DNA from: Archangiaceae bacterium
GTDB taxonomy: Bacteria; Myxococcota; Myxococcia; Myxococcales; Myxococcaceae
Assembly: GCA_016714225.1 (NCBI GenBank)
Contig: JADJNS010000001.1
Location: 1 to 64,000 of the forward strand
DNA: 64,000 bases
Direction: 5' to 3'
Position 1 is the first letter of the stretch. The number at the start of each line of letters is the position of its first letter. The translations under genes were made by a program, and so were the position numbers. The notes below the pieces were generated by a model that saw only the letters and a program-made list of their open reading frames with translations, searched no databases and was not told where the DNA came from. This document shows positions 1-9,729 of this stretch, one piece after another.

Positions 1-1282
1 TCGGGCGGGCCTTCGCCCGTCGAGGCCGAAGCTGGGGCCCGCGCCGCTGCGCCGGCTGTCGAACGTCGAGTACCTGAACGCGCTCGCCGACCTGTTCCCC
101 GCGCAGCACCCGGCGCTGCCCGCGCTGCCGCGCGACGCGGTCATCGCCGGCTTCGAGAACGACGCCGCGGTGCAGCAGCCGTCGGACGTGCGCATCGCGC
201 GCTACGAAGAGATTTCTCGCCTCTATGCCGCGGGCTACGACGTGGCCGACTTCGCCGGTGTCGACGCGCTCGGCGCGCGCCTGTTCAGGCGCCCGCTCAC
301 CGCCGACGAGTCGGCGCGCTTCACCGCGAAGTACCAGCAGTGGTCGACCGAGCAGGGCCCCGAGCTCGCGGCGCGGCTCACCCTCGCGGCGATGCTGCAG
401 GCGCCGCAGTTTCTCTACCGCGTCGAGGGCGAGCCGCTCACCGCGTACCAGCTCGCCTCGCGGCTCTCGTTCTTTCTCTGGGAGAGCGTGCCCGACGACG
501 CGCTGCTCGAGACGGCCGCGAAAGGCACGCTCGACGTGCGCGCCCAGGCGCTGCGCATGCTCGACGACCCGCGGGCGAAGCGGGCGCACTGGAGCTTTCA
601 CCGCCAGTGGCTCGGGCTCGACCGGGTGATGACCGACGAGCACGCGGCGCAGCTGAACCAGCAGGCCGCGCTCGACGACACCCGCGCCTTCGTCGAGCAG
701 AGCCGCTCGCTGACCTCGACGCTCGGGGTGTTCACCCGGGTGGCGTTTCTGGCGGGCACCTCGCACCCCGGCGCGACGTCTCCGCCGATTCGAGGCAACG
801 TGATTCAGTCGCGGCTGTTGTGCCTGCCGCCGGTGTCTCCGCCGCCGGGGGCCGACCTCTCGCCGCCCACCACCGCAGAGGGCACCACCAACCGCCAGCG
901 CTTCGAGGCGCGCACCCGGCCGGCGATGTGCCAGTCGTGCCATGCAAGCCTGAACGGCATCGGGTTCGGCTTCGAGCACTGGTCGGCGAACGGCGAGTGG
1001 CAAGACACCGACCACGGAGAACCGGTCGATGCGCGCGGCGAGCTCTTGGGCACCGACGTGGACGGGAAGTTCGACGGCACGGACCAGCTCTTGGCGAAGC
1101 TCGCCGCCAGCCAGAGCGTGCGCGAGTGCTCGAGCGGGCGCTGGGTGCAGTACGCGCTGGGACGGCCGGCCGGCGAAGAAGAGCGCACGCTGCTCGAGGC
1201 GCTGAGCGCGGTCGACGACACCCGCGCGCTGCTGCTGGCGCTGGTGACGTCGCCCGCCTTCACGCGGAGCGTGGCGCCATGA
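1..1282 (+). CDS. DUF1592/DUF1588/DUF1585 CxxCH protein, 5' truncated
   Basis: The reading frame is open from the first bases of the window, so the true start lies upstream. A GTG at 170 is only an internal codon. The first residues contain LRRLSNVEYLNALADLF, the typical start of DUF1587/DUF1592-type proteins. The body fits DUF1592, a CQSCH motif followed by LNGIGFGFEHW (about nt 931-990) fits DUF1588, and the C-terminus ending in LVTSPAFTRS fits DUF1585. These multidomain proteins are common in Planctomycetes and myxobacteria and are exported; CxxCH suggests covalent haem c, but no function is established. The stop codon overlaps the ATG of the following DUF1552 gene (ATGA), the usual partner of this family, so the two are probably translated together. 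Confidence 0.85.
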   Translation, partial: RAGLRPSRPKLGPAPLRRLSNVEYLNALADLFPAQHPALPALPRDAVIAGFENDAAVQQPSDVRIARYEEISRLYAAGYDVADFAGVDALGARLFRRPLTADESARFTAKYQQWSTEQGPELAARLTLAAMLQAPQFLYRVEGEPLTAYQLASRLSFFLWESVPDDALLETAAKGTLDVRAQALRMLDDPRAKRAHWSFHRQWLGLDRVMTDEHAAQLNQQAALDDTRAFVEQSRSLTSTLGVFTRVAFLAGTSHPGATSPPIRGNVIQSRLLCLPPVSPPPGADLSPPTTAEGTTNRQRFEARTRPAMCQSCHASLNGIGFGFEHWSANGEWQDTDHGEPVDARGELLGTDVDGKFDGTDQLLAKLAASQSVRECSSGRWVQYALGRPAGEEERTLLEALSAVDDTRALLLALVTSPAFTRSVAP

Positions 1283-2757
1283 GACGACCTCGGTCACCCC
1301 TCACCCCGACCCTCTCCCCTCCGAGGGGAGAGGGTGGTCTCAACCGTCGCCAATTGCTGGCTGCGCTGGGGCTGTCGGCGTTCAGCCGCGCGGCGCTGGC
1401 GGGGCCGGTGCGGCTCCCCTCGCGCATCGTGTTCTTCGTTCAGCCGCACGGGCAGGTGCCGAAGGGGTGGAACCTGCCCATGCCGGGCGTGCCGTACACC
1501 CAAGACGCGAGCGCGGCGCTGACGCCGCTGACGGCCGACGCGTTTCCCGAGGTGCTGCGGCCGCTGCACCCCTTTCGCCGCAAGCTGCTGGTCACCGAGG
1601 GCCTCGCCCACACCTCGATGCTCTGGGATATCGCCGAGGTGCAGCGCACCCAGGGCGACCTGAACAACCACCAGGTGGCGGTCGCCGACCTGCTCACCGG
1701 CGCGCGCGCGGCGCAGATTCCCGGAGCGCGCTGCACCGGCGGCGCGCGCTCGCTCGACCAGGTGCTGGCCGACCGCACCGCGGGGCCCGGCCGCTTCGGC
1801 TCGCGGGTGTACGGCGCCGACTACGTGCCGAACCAGACGGTGTCTCCGTTCTCGTTTCTGGGCCCCAAGCAGGCCTCGCCGGTGGTCTACGACCCGGGCA
1901 CGGCGTTCTCCGACCTGGTGGGCATCACCTCTGTGGCGCCGCCGAACGGCACCGTGGAGCAGAAGCTCAAGGCGCTCAGCCCCTCGGTGCTCGACGCGGT
2001 CTCGAGCGAGTACACCCAGGTGGCGCAGTCGCTGGGCGGCGAGGGCCGCGCGCGCCTCGAGCAGCACCGGGCGCTGGTGCGCGACCTCGAGGTGAGCGTG
2101 GCCACCCAGCCCGCGCAGTGCGAGCTGCACTTCGACGCCTCGAGCGACGACCGGGTGACGCAGTTCATGCGGCTCATCACCCTGGCGCTGTCGTGCGACC
2201 TGACCCGGGTGGTCACCTACGTGGCGCCGGTGCCGCGCTGCCCCGAGTTCGGCTACCCCGCCAACGCCGACGTGCACGCGAGCTACGCGCACGCCAGCAT
2301 CGAGGGCGCGACGTCTTGCGGCGCGCTGTTCTCGAAGGCCGCCGAGCGCGCGATGGTCGACCTGGGCTCGTGGTACGCGCGGCACTTCGCGGCGCTGCTC
2401 TCGCAGCTCGACGCGGTGCCCGAGGGCGACGGCACCCTGCTCGACCACACCACCGTGGTGTGGATGACCGAGCTCGGCACCCCGACCCACGAGCACCACG
2501 ACACGTTCAACGTCATCGCCGGTGGCGGCAACGGCTTCTGGCAGACCGGCCGCTACGTGCGCTTCGGCCGCACGCTGCCGAGCCCGCTGGCGATGCCGCA
2601 GCGTCTGGGGCCGGCGCACAACCGGCTGATGGTGAGCCTGCTGCAGTCGATGGGGCAGCCCGACACGAGCTTCGGGCTCGAGAAGGTTCGGGCCGACGAC
2701 GGCACCGAGCTCTCGCTCGCCGGGCCGCTGCCGAGGCTGCACCGCTCGAGGCCGTAA
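1279..2757 (+). CDS. DUF1552 family Tat-exported protein
   Basis: 492-residue protein whose ATG overlaps the stop of the upstream CxxCH gene. A twin-arginine signal (NRRQLLAALGLSAFSRAALA) is visible but begins only about 20 residues after the initiator Met. The intervening segment PLTPTLSPPRGEG is encoded by a palindromic repeat, so a mobile repeat seems to have extended the n-region. The mature part matches the DUF1552 pattern: RIVFFVQPHGQVP near its start, HxxYAHAS and a C-terminal MTELGTPTHEHHD segment. DUF1552 proteins resemble the alkaline phosphatase/sulfatase-like DUF1501 group and are typically encoded beside DUF1592-type proteins. The substrate is unknown. No in-frame alternative start lies between the repeat and the RR motif. 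Confidence 0.85.
   Translation: MRRPRSPLTPTLSPPRGEGGLNRRQLLAALGLSAFSRAALAGPVRLPSRIVFFVQPHGQVPKGWNLPMPGVPYTQDASAALTPLTADAFPEVLRPLHPFRRKLLVTEGLAHTSMLWDIAEVQRTQGDLNNHQVAVADLLTGARAAQIPGARCTGGARSLDQVLADRTAGPGRFGSRVYGADYVPNQTVSPFSFLGPKQASPVVYDPGTAFSDLVGITSVAPPNGTVEQKLKALSPSVLDAVSSEYTQVAQSLGGEGRARLEQHRALVRDLEVSVATQPAQCELHFDASSDDRVTQFMRLITLALSCDLTRVVTYVAPVPRCPEFGYPANADVHASYAHASIEGATSCGALFSKAAERAMVDLGSWYARHFAALLSQLDAVPEGDGTLLDHTTVVWMTELGTPTHEHHDTFNVIAGGGNGFWQTGRYVRFGRTLPSPLAMPQRLGPAHNRLMVSLLQSMGQPDTSFGLEKVRADDGTELSLAGPLPRLHRSRP
1310..1334. repeat. GC-rich palindromic repeat inside a coding region
   Basis: CCCTCTCCCCT (1310-1320), loop CCG, AGGGGAGAGGG (1324-1334) form a perfect 11-bp stem. It is preceded by CACCCCTCACCCCGAC. 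This is the recognisable dispersed element that often appears as the peptide PLTPTLSP.RGEG when it falls inside bacterial reading frames. Here it is translated as part of the DUF1552 export signal. Confidence 0.75.
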
Positions 2758-2855
2758 AAGCGGCGGCTGATCCAGCAACTCGGCCCGGCGCGAATCGATA
2801 CTTCACCTACAAGTTCCCACCGCAGCACACAACCTCTCACACTCCGAGAAAAACC

Positions 2856-3239
2856 ATGTCCCGAGTCTCGAAAGCCTCTGTCAACGCCGTGTTCGACCGC
2901 GCCATCTCGAAGCTGACCGTCGGCGCCGGCGCCGACAAGCGCATCAGCCGCGCTGATGCCGCCAAGGTGGTCGCCTCCATCAAGGACCAGACCGAAGCGA
3001 AGTTCACCGACATGCTGTTCAAGTTCATCGACCACCGCGATGCGGCGGCCGGCAACACGGTGGGCGTCGGCGACCTCGCCAAGGGCGCGGCGTACTCGAA
3101 GAAAGAGCTGATCGGCGACTACGACCTGAACAACAACGGCCTGTCGGACGCCGAGACCGCGAAGATGTCGACCACCGGCAAGCTGGCGGTGTCGCTGGCG
3201 AAGGCGCTCAAGCTGTCGCCTCCTCCCGCGGCCGAGTAA
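2856..3239 (+). CDS. Small EF-hand-like calcium-binding protein
   Basis: 127-residue protein with no clear signal peptide. Residues near 90-100 read DLNNNGLSDAE, an acidic Asn/Asp loop ending in Glu, as in EF-hand or dockerin-type Ca2+ loops. A second, more degenerate acidic loop, GADKRISRADA, lies at about residues 25-35. The first ATG after the DUF1552 stop (98 bp away) is taken as start; only a weak purine-rich stretch precedes it. The gene is followed by a strong hairpin terminator. It could be a cytosolic calcium sensor or a structural protein. The family call rests on the loop motifs only. Confidence 0.65.
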   Translation: MSRVSKASVNAVFDRAISKLTVGAGADKRISRADAAKVVASIKDQTEAKFTDMLFKFIDHRDAAAGNTVGVGDLAKGAAYSKKELIGDYDLNNNGLSDAETAKMSTTGKLAVSLAKALKLSPPPAAE

Positions 3240-3271
3240 TCGGTCAGACGTTCTCTTCGCTTCGTTGCACG

Positions 3272-3319
3272 CGAGCCCGGCAAAGGTCGACCAGACCTGC
3301 CGGGCTCGTCGCTTTCTGT
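3272..3319. terminator. Hairpin terminator between convergent genes
   Basis: CGAGCCCGGCA (3272-3282) pairs perfectly with TGCCGGGCTCG (3298-3308), with an inner GGTC/GACC stem and a GACCA loop, followed by the pyrimidine-rich TCGCTTTCTGT. It lies between the EF-hand-like gene (+) and the FHA regulator (-), so it may serve both strands. Confidence 0.75.
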
Positions 3320-3324
3320 AAGAC

Positions 3325-4725
<1,401 letters not shown>

Positions 4726-4779
4726 GCCTCACGTTTATGCGCTTTTCGCCGCGCGTGGGAGCGTATCCTCGCGCGGCGC

Positions 4780-5667
4780 ATGGCGAGACGGCCTCCCGAG
4801 TTCGACATTCGCCTGAACGACGTGATGGTCTTTCTCTCGGTGCGCGAGCACGGCTCGGTGACCGCGGCCGCGCGCGCGTTCTCGAGCACTCCGTCGCACG
4901 TGAGCAAGGCCATCGACCGGCTCGAGCGGCAGCTGGGCACCCGGCTGCTCGCGAAGAGCGGCCGCGGAGTGACCCTGACGCCCGCGGCGATGCGCCTCTT
5001 GCCGCTGCTCACCAGCGCCGCCGACGCGCTGCGCCGCGCGCGCAAGCGGGTCGACTCGCCGCGCGACATCACGGTGGCGTCGCCGTCGTACCTGCTGTGG
5101 GCGTTCGTGCCCGCGCTCGCCGAGGCCATCGACTCGATGCGCTTTCGCGCGCTGCAGCTCGCGCCTCCGGGAATTCTGGCCGCGATGGGCACCGGGCAGT
5201 TCGAGGTCGCGCTCAACACCGGCGAGGCGCGGCTGCCGCCCTCGTGGGTGGCCGAGCCGCTCGGCGAGCTGCCCGCCGCGCTGTTCGCCTCACCGGCGCT
5301 CGCCAAGCAGCTGGGGCGGCCCACGCTCGAGACGCTGCGGCGCGTGCCGTTCATCACCCCGGTCTCGTTCAAGGGCGGTCAGTGGGAGCCCATCGACGAC
5401 GGCTGCCCGCTGCCGGTGGGCGAGCGGCTCAACGGTCACGAGGCGCCCGCCATCGGCCTCGCGCTCGAGATTGCGTCGACCGTGCCGCAGCTGACCTTCG
5501 GCCCGAGAATCGCGGCGCGCCAGCACCTGAAGATGAGGCGGCTGGTCGAGGTGCCGGTGCCGGGTTGGAAGGTGTCGAGCCCGATGTACCTGGCGGTGGA
5601 GATGGACCGGGTGACCGCGCGCGAGCTGCAGCTGCTCAAGCAGGTCGCGCTGGGGTTGCTGGACTGA
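4780..5667 (+). CDS. LysR-family transcriptional regulator
   Basis: 295-residue protein with an N-terminal winged HTH (about residues 10-70: VFLSVREHGSVTAAARAF, then SHVSKAIDRLERQLGTRLL) and a periplasmic-binding-like effector domain from about residue 95 onward. Length fits the family. It is divergent from the FHA-sigma54 regulator with 54 bp between starts. LysR proteins often regulate the divergent neighbour or the gene downstream, here a frameshifted esterase; neither is proven. The ligand cannot be told from sequence. Confidence 0.9.
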   Translation: MARRPPEFDIRLNDVMVFLSVREHGSVTAAARAFSSTPSHVSKAIDRLERQLGTRLLAKSGRGVTLTPAAMRLLPLLTSAADALRRARKRVDSPRDITVASPSYLLWAFVPALAEAIDSMRFRALQLAPPGILAAMGTGQFEVALNTGEARLPPSWVAEPLGELPAALFASPALAKQLGRPTLETLRRVPFITPVSFKGGQWEPIDDGCPLPVGERLNGHEAPAIGLALEIASTVPQLTFGPRIAARQHLKMRRLVEVPVPGWKVSSPMYLAVEMDRVTARELQLLKQVALGLLD

Positions 5668-5812
5668 AGCCGAACCCCGAAGAGGTGCCGGCAGCGAGGC
5701 GAAGACGCCTTGCCGAACGGTGCCGATCAGCAAGACCACGACAGTCACCGCAGCTCCACCCACGCGATGACGCCGACTTAGGCGCTGGCATCGCACGTGC
5801 GAGGTGCCGGGC

Positions 5813-6879
5813 ATGATGAGAATCGCGCGACGGCTGGCCCCTGTCCTTTCGGTTGCATTCTTGATGGTGGGCGGTTCAGCGCTCGCCGCGAAGCCCGACG
5901 GCGAAATGAAGAGGGTGTTGGACGCGCTGCAGAAGCTCGACCCCCAGCCGCTGGCTTCGTCGAGCGTCGAAGAGGCGCGCCAGCAGCCCACCCCGGCCGA
6001 CGCGGTGAAGCAGCTGCTCACCCGGAAGCAGGGGCCGAGCCCAGGCCCGAGGCGGTGGCCAAGGTCGAAGACCGCACCTACCTCGCCGCCGACGGCACCG
6101 AGCTGCCGGTGCGCATCTACACCCCGGCGGGCAGCGGCCCGTTTCCGGTGGTGCTGTACTTTCACGGCGGCGGCTGGGTGATTGCCGACCTCGACACCTA
6201 CGACGCCACGCCGCGCGCGCTGGCCAACGCCTCGGGAGCCATCGTGGTCTCGGCGCACTACCGCCAGGCCCCCGAGTACAAGTTCCCCGCGGCGCACGAA
6301 GACGCGGTGGTCGCCTACCAGTGGACGCTGGCGAACGCGTCGTCGTTCGACGGCGACGCCGAGCGCGTGGCGCTGGCCGGTGAGAGCGCCGGCGCGAACC
6401 TCGCCTTCAACACCGCCGTCGCCGCGCGTGAGCAGCAGCTCGCCCTGCCGGTGCACATGCTGCTGGTGTACCCGGTGGCGGGCTCGAACCTGAGCACGCC
6501 CAGCTACGTCGCGAACGCCAAGGCCAGGCCGCTCGGCAAGCAGGAGATGGAGTGGTTCGTGCAGCAGGTGTTCTCGAACGAAGACGAAGTGAAGGACCCG
6601 CGCATCGACCTGGTCTCGCGCACCGACCTGCAGGGCCTGCCCTCGGCGACGGTCATCACCGCCGAGCTCGACCCGCTGCGCAGCGAAGGCCAGCAGCTGG
6701 CGAGGAACCTGGTGAAGGCCGGAGTGAAGGTCGACGCGGTCGACTACCCGGGAGTGACCCACGAGTTCTTCGGCATGTCGGCGGTGGTGACCAAGGCGAA
6801 GCAGGCCGTCACCCGCGCCGGCAAAGACTTGAAGGCCGCGTTCAAGGCCGACAGCGCGCGCGCCACCGGCCAGCGCTGA
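5813..6879 (+). CDS. Alpha/beta hydrolase (HSL/acetyl-esterase type), frameshifted
   Basis: Two reading frames together make one esterase. The first (ATG at 5813 or 5816) gives a signal peptide, MMRIARRLAPVLSVAFLMVG, then a helical prosegment to about nt 6045. The second frame continues from AVAKVEDRTYL to the stop at 6879. It carries the oxyanion motif HGGGW (about nt 6163-6177), nucleophile motif GESAG (about 6379-6393) and a C-terminal GVTHEFFG with the catalytic His. Joining them needs a net one-base loss near 6020-6050. It is either a recent pseudogene or a consensus error. The family hydrolyses short-chain esters; the signal peptide suggests periplasmic or secreted activity. Upstream is a LysR regulator. 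Confidence 0.75.
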
Positions 6880-6911
6880 AAAGGGAGAGGTAGTCGAAGT
6901 GAGGGCGGGCC

Positions 6912-7673
6912 CTACGTGGGCCCGCCTTCGTTCGTTTCAGGGGGCGTCGTCGAGCACGTCGCCGGGGTGCTCGCTGACCTGCCAGCTGCTGAAGACCGCG
7001 GTGAGCGGGCCCGCCGAGGCCCCGGGGGCATAGGCCTGCAGACCCACCCGCGCGCGAGCCAGCGGGGGGAGCTGCCGCCGTCGAGGGCGACGGTGAGCAC
7101 CTTGGCTTCGTCGACCTGCAGCACCACCTGGTCGCCGAGCTTCCACCCGAGCTGAAAGAAGTACGAGCCCCGCGAGAGCGCGAGCCCCGAGACCGGCGGC
7201 GGGTCAGCGACGGCTGCGCCCGAGAGGCTGAGCTTGCCGCTGGCGAGCAGCACCAGCTCGAGAAAGGGAGCACCTCCATCGGCCTCGAGGTCGAGCAGGT
7301 GCACGCCGCTGGTGCCGTCGAGGTTGAAGTTGGTGAAGCGAATGCGCCCGGCGACCTTGCCCTCTGCCGCGAGCGGCAGCTGCTCGCCGGCGAGCTGGGC
7401 GAAGGCGCCGCGCGGCGAGAACCCGCTGGGCAGCGAGACGGTGAGCGCGCCGCCGTCGGTGTAGACCACCGAGCCGGCGGCCGAGATGCCGACGCTCTCG
7501 AAGTCGTCGACCCACTGCCGAAAGCGAAACTGTACCGGAGCGGGGTCGGCGCAGCGCGCGCCGGCGCACACCTGGCCCGAGCGGCAGTCGGCGGCGGTGA
7601 CGCACGGGCCGTGGGGGTCGGGCGCGCTCGCGGCGCACGCGGTGACGAGGGCGAGGGCGGCGAAGCGGGCCAA
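6912..7673 (-). CDS. Cys-motif lipoprotein, probably frameshifted near its C-terminus
   Basis: The N-terminus MARFAALALVTACAAS resembles a lipoprotein signal, followed by CVTAADCRSGQVCAGARC, the short Cys motif common in myxobacterial surface lipoproteins. The rest looks like a beta-sandwich (LamG/CBM-like) domain. As written the ORF ends at 6912 with an Arg/Ser/Pro-rich tail that does not look like protein. In another frame, ending at 6937, the tail reads RVGLQAYAPGASAGPLTAVF and onward, a natural continuation. The switch falls at about 7060-7080, next to a run of six G (7064-7069). The intended gene is therefore likely 6937-7673. Function unknown. Confidence 0.65.
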   Translation of the reverse strand: MARFAALALVTACAASAPDPHGPCVTAADCRSGQVCAGARCADPAPVQFRFRQWVDDFESVGISAAGSVVYTDGGALTVSLPSGFSPRGAFAQLAGEQLPLAAEGKVAGRIRFTNFNLDGTSGVHLLDLEADGGAPFLELVLLASGKLSLSGAAVADPPPVSGLALSRGSYFFQLGWKLGDQVVLQVDEAKVLTVALDGGSSPRWLARGWVCRPMPPGPRRARSPRSSAAGRSASTPATCSTTPPETNEGGPT

Positions 7674-7682
7674 GGGGGCAGC

Positions 7683-8153
7683 CTACTGCGCGTCTTTCTC
7701 TCCCTCTAAGTAGTCGACCTGGGTGTCGGCCTTGAACAGGTAGCGCTTGCGCTGCTCGCCCGAGACCACCGAGCTCGCCACCTTGTTCGAGTCGGGGTAC
7801 TCGACCACGTCGACGCCGGCGATGTTCGCGCCCATCGCCACGTAGACCAGCGGCTCGGTGCCGTCGTTGATCAGCTGGTGCGCCGAGCCCCCGGGCGGGA
7901 AGCCGACCCAGTCGCCGGGGCCGATGGCGGTGAGCCCGTCTTTGCTGCGCACCTTGCCGGTGCCGCTCAGCACGAACATCTGCTCTTCGGTGACGTGGTG
8001 CAGGTGAAAGGGAAACGACTTCTTCCCCGGAGCCAGCTCCCACAGGCCGGTCGAGAGCTTGCCGGTCGAGCCGAGCTCTTTGCGGCGCTGCCCGAAGTTG
8101 CCCTTCTGCAGCGCGTCGGCCCAGGCAACATCTTTCGATTTCACGATCTTCAT
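7683..8153 (-). CDS. Cupin-domain protein
   Basis: 156-residue single-domain cupin. Motif 1 includes FHLHHVTEEQMFVLSGTGKV (HxH plus Glu, metal ligands) and motif 2 is PGDWVGFPPGGSAHQLIND. The ATG at 8153 is preferred: upstream in-frame codons overlap the Hsp70 leader and are unrelated. It lies 9 bp from the frameshifted lipoprotein gene and may be transcribed with it. Cupins of this size bind metal and small molecules or act as isomerases; no specific reaction can be assigned. Confidence 0.85.
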   Translation of the reverse strand: MKIVKSKDVAWADALQKGNFGQRRKELGSTGKLSTGLWELAPGKKSFPFHLHHVTEEQMFVLSGTGKVRSKDGLTAIGPGDWVGFPPGGSAHQLINDGTEPLVYVAMGANIAGVDVVEYPDSNKVASSVVSGEQRKRYLFKADTQVDYLEGEKDAQ

Positions 8154-8223
8154 GGCCGGCGTCAGTAGCACAACCCGGCGCCCAAACCGGCTACGCTCGC
8201 GGCGGCTCCCAGTGCCCTCCACC

Positions 8224-9729
8224 GTGACCGCCAGCCCGATTCTGGGCATCGACTTCGGCACCACCAACACCTCGGCGGCCTGGTTCGACAAGACCGGCAA
8301 GCTGAAGCTGGTTCCCATCAACGAGAAGAGCTTCATGCTCCCCTCGGTGGTCTGGTTTCCCAGCGCCGACAAGTCGCTGGTCGGCCACGGCGCGCGCACG
8401 CAGGTGATCGACGACCCCAAGCACACCGTGTTCGGGGCGAAGCGCTTTCTGGGGCGGCGCTTCAACTCCGAGTTCGTGGCGCAGCACAAAGACAAGTTCG
8501 CCTTCGACATCGTCGAGGGCCCCGACGGCTACTGCGCGGTGCTCATCTACGGGCAGGCGATACCACTCACCCACGTGGCCGAGCTGGTCATCTCGGACAT
8601 CACCCAGCGGGCCGCGCGGGCCGCAGGTCACCCGTTTCGCGAGTGCGTGCTCACCGTGCCGGCGCACGCCACGGTGCGGCAGCGCGAGGCGGTGCGGGTG
8701 GCGGCCGAGAAGGCGCGCCTCAAGGTGCGCGCCATCATCAACGAGCCGACCGCGGCGGCGCTGTACTACGCGAACCTGAAGGCGCCCAAGCAGACGGTGC
8801 TGGTGTTCGACTTGGGGGGCGGCACCTTCGACGCCACGCTGATGAGCGTCGACAACCGGGTGGTGCGGGTGATGGCCACCGGCGGCGACGCGTTTCTGGG
8901 CGGGGCGAACTTCGACGAGGCGATCGCCGACCATTTCGTGCGGCACTTCGAGCAGCAGCACGGGGTGCAGATCACCAACAACCGCACGGTGATGCAGCGG
9001 CTGGTGTTCGCGGCCGAGAACACCAAAATCTTTCTCTCGAAGGTGACCCGCGCCGACCTGCGGGTGCCGGTCATCGCGCAGAAGAGCGACGGCAGCTTTC
9101 TCGACTTCGCGTACACGCTCACCCGCAAAGAGATGGAAGACATCGTCTCGCGGCTGGTCGAGCGCTCGGCGTCGGCGTGCGACGACGTGCTCGAGCGCGC
9201 CGGCCTGCAGCCCGAGCAGGTCGACGAGCTGGTGCTGGTCGGCGGGCAGACCCGCATGCCGGCGATTCGCGAGCGGCTGCACCGCTTCAAGCACATCAGC
9301 TCGGACAAAGAGGTGAACCCCGAGCTGGGGGTGGCGATCGGCGCGGCGATTCTGGGCCGCAACCTCAGCTCGCGCCGCGACGTGGGGCTCAAAGACGTCA
9401 TCCCCATGCCCATCTCGGTGATGATGCCGGGCGGGCGTACGCAAGAGCTGATTCACGCCAACACCCCGGTGCCGTGCCGCGCCGAGCTGTCGCTCGAGGG
9501 CCTGCCCAGCTGGGAGGCGCCGGTGCCGCTGGTCATCTTCGAGTCGCTCGACTCGACCGCGACCGACCGCGAGGTCTACGGCACGGTGCACATCGGCTCC
9601 GAATGGCGCAGCGGCAACCAGGTCGCGCCCACCCTCGCGCTCGACATGGGGCAAGACTTCTCGCTCAAGGCGAAGCTGCTGGCCCCGGGTGGGATGCAGA
9701 CGTCGCTGCAGATCGTGGATCAGCGGTGA
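8224..9729 (+). CDS. Hsp70 (DnaK/HscC-like) family ATPase
   Basis: 501-residue protein with the Hsp70 nucleotide-binding signatures: phosphate-1 GIDFGTTNTS (about residues 8-17), NEPTAAALYY, phosphate-2 VFDLGGGTFD (about 195-204) and adenosine motif VLVGGQTRMP. After residue ~390 there is only a short beta substrate-binding region (VIPMPISVMMPGG and on) and no obvious C-terminal helical lid, so it is shorter than DnaK (~630) and close to HscC-like proteins. GTG at 8224 is chosen; GTG 8212 is also possible. Its stop overlaps the rhomboid-TPR start (GTGA), which suggests the two act together. Confidence 0.9.
   Translation: MTASPILGIDFGTTNTSAAWFDKTGKLKLVPINEKSFMLPSVVWFPSADKSLVGHGARTQVIDDPKHTVFGAKRFLGRRFNSEFVAQHKDKFAFDIVEGPDGYCAVLIYGQAIPLTHVAELVISDITQRAARAAGHPFRECVLTVPAHATVRQREAVRVAAEKARLKVRAIINEPTAAALYYANLKAPKQTVLVFDLGGGTFDATLMSVDNRVVRVMATGGDAFLGGANFDEAIADHFVRHFEQQHGVQITNNRTVMQRLVFAAENTKIFLSKVTRADLRVPVIAQKSDGSFLDFAYTLTRKEMEDIVSRLVERSASACDDVLERAGLQPEQVDELVLVGGQTRMPAIRERLHRFKHISSDKEVNPELGVAIGAAILGRNLSSRRDVGLKDVIPMPISVMMPGGRTQELIHANTPVPCRAELSLEGLPSWEAPVPLVIFESLDSTATDREVYGTVHIGSEWRSGNQVAPTLALDMGQDFSLKAKLLAPGGMQTSLQIVDQR

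Noticed and set aside
1294..2778. 494-codon minus-strand ORF with PRRGEGRGEG end
   Set aside because: Antisense shadow of the DUF1552 gene; the ending comes from the palindromic repeat read backwards.
6937..7146. Separate small reverse-strand gene
   Set aside because: It is the C-terminal continuation of the frameshifted lipoprotein rather than an independent gene; its N-terminal part is out-of-frame sequence.
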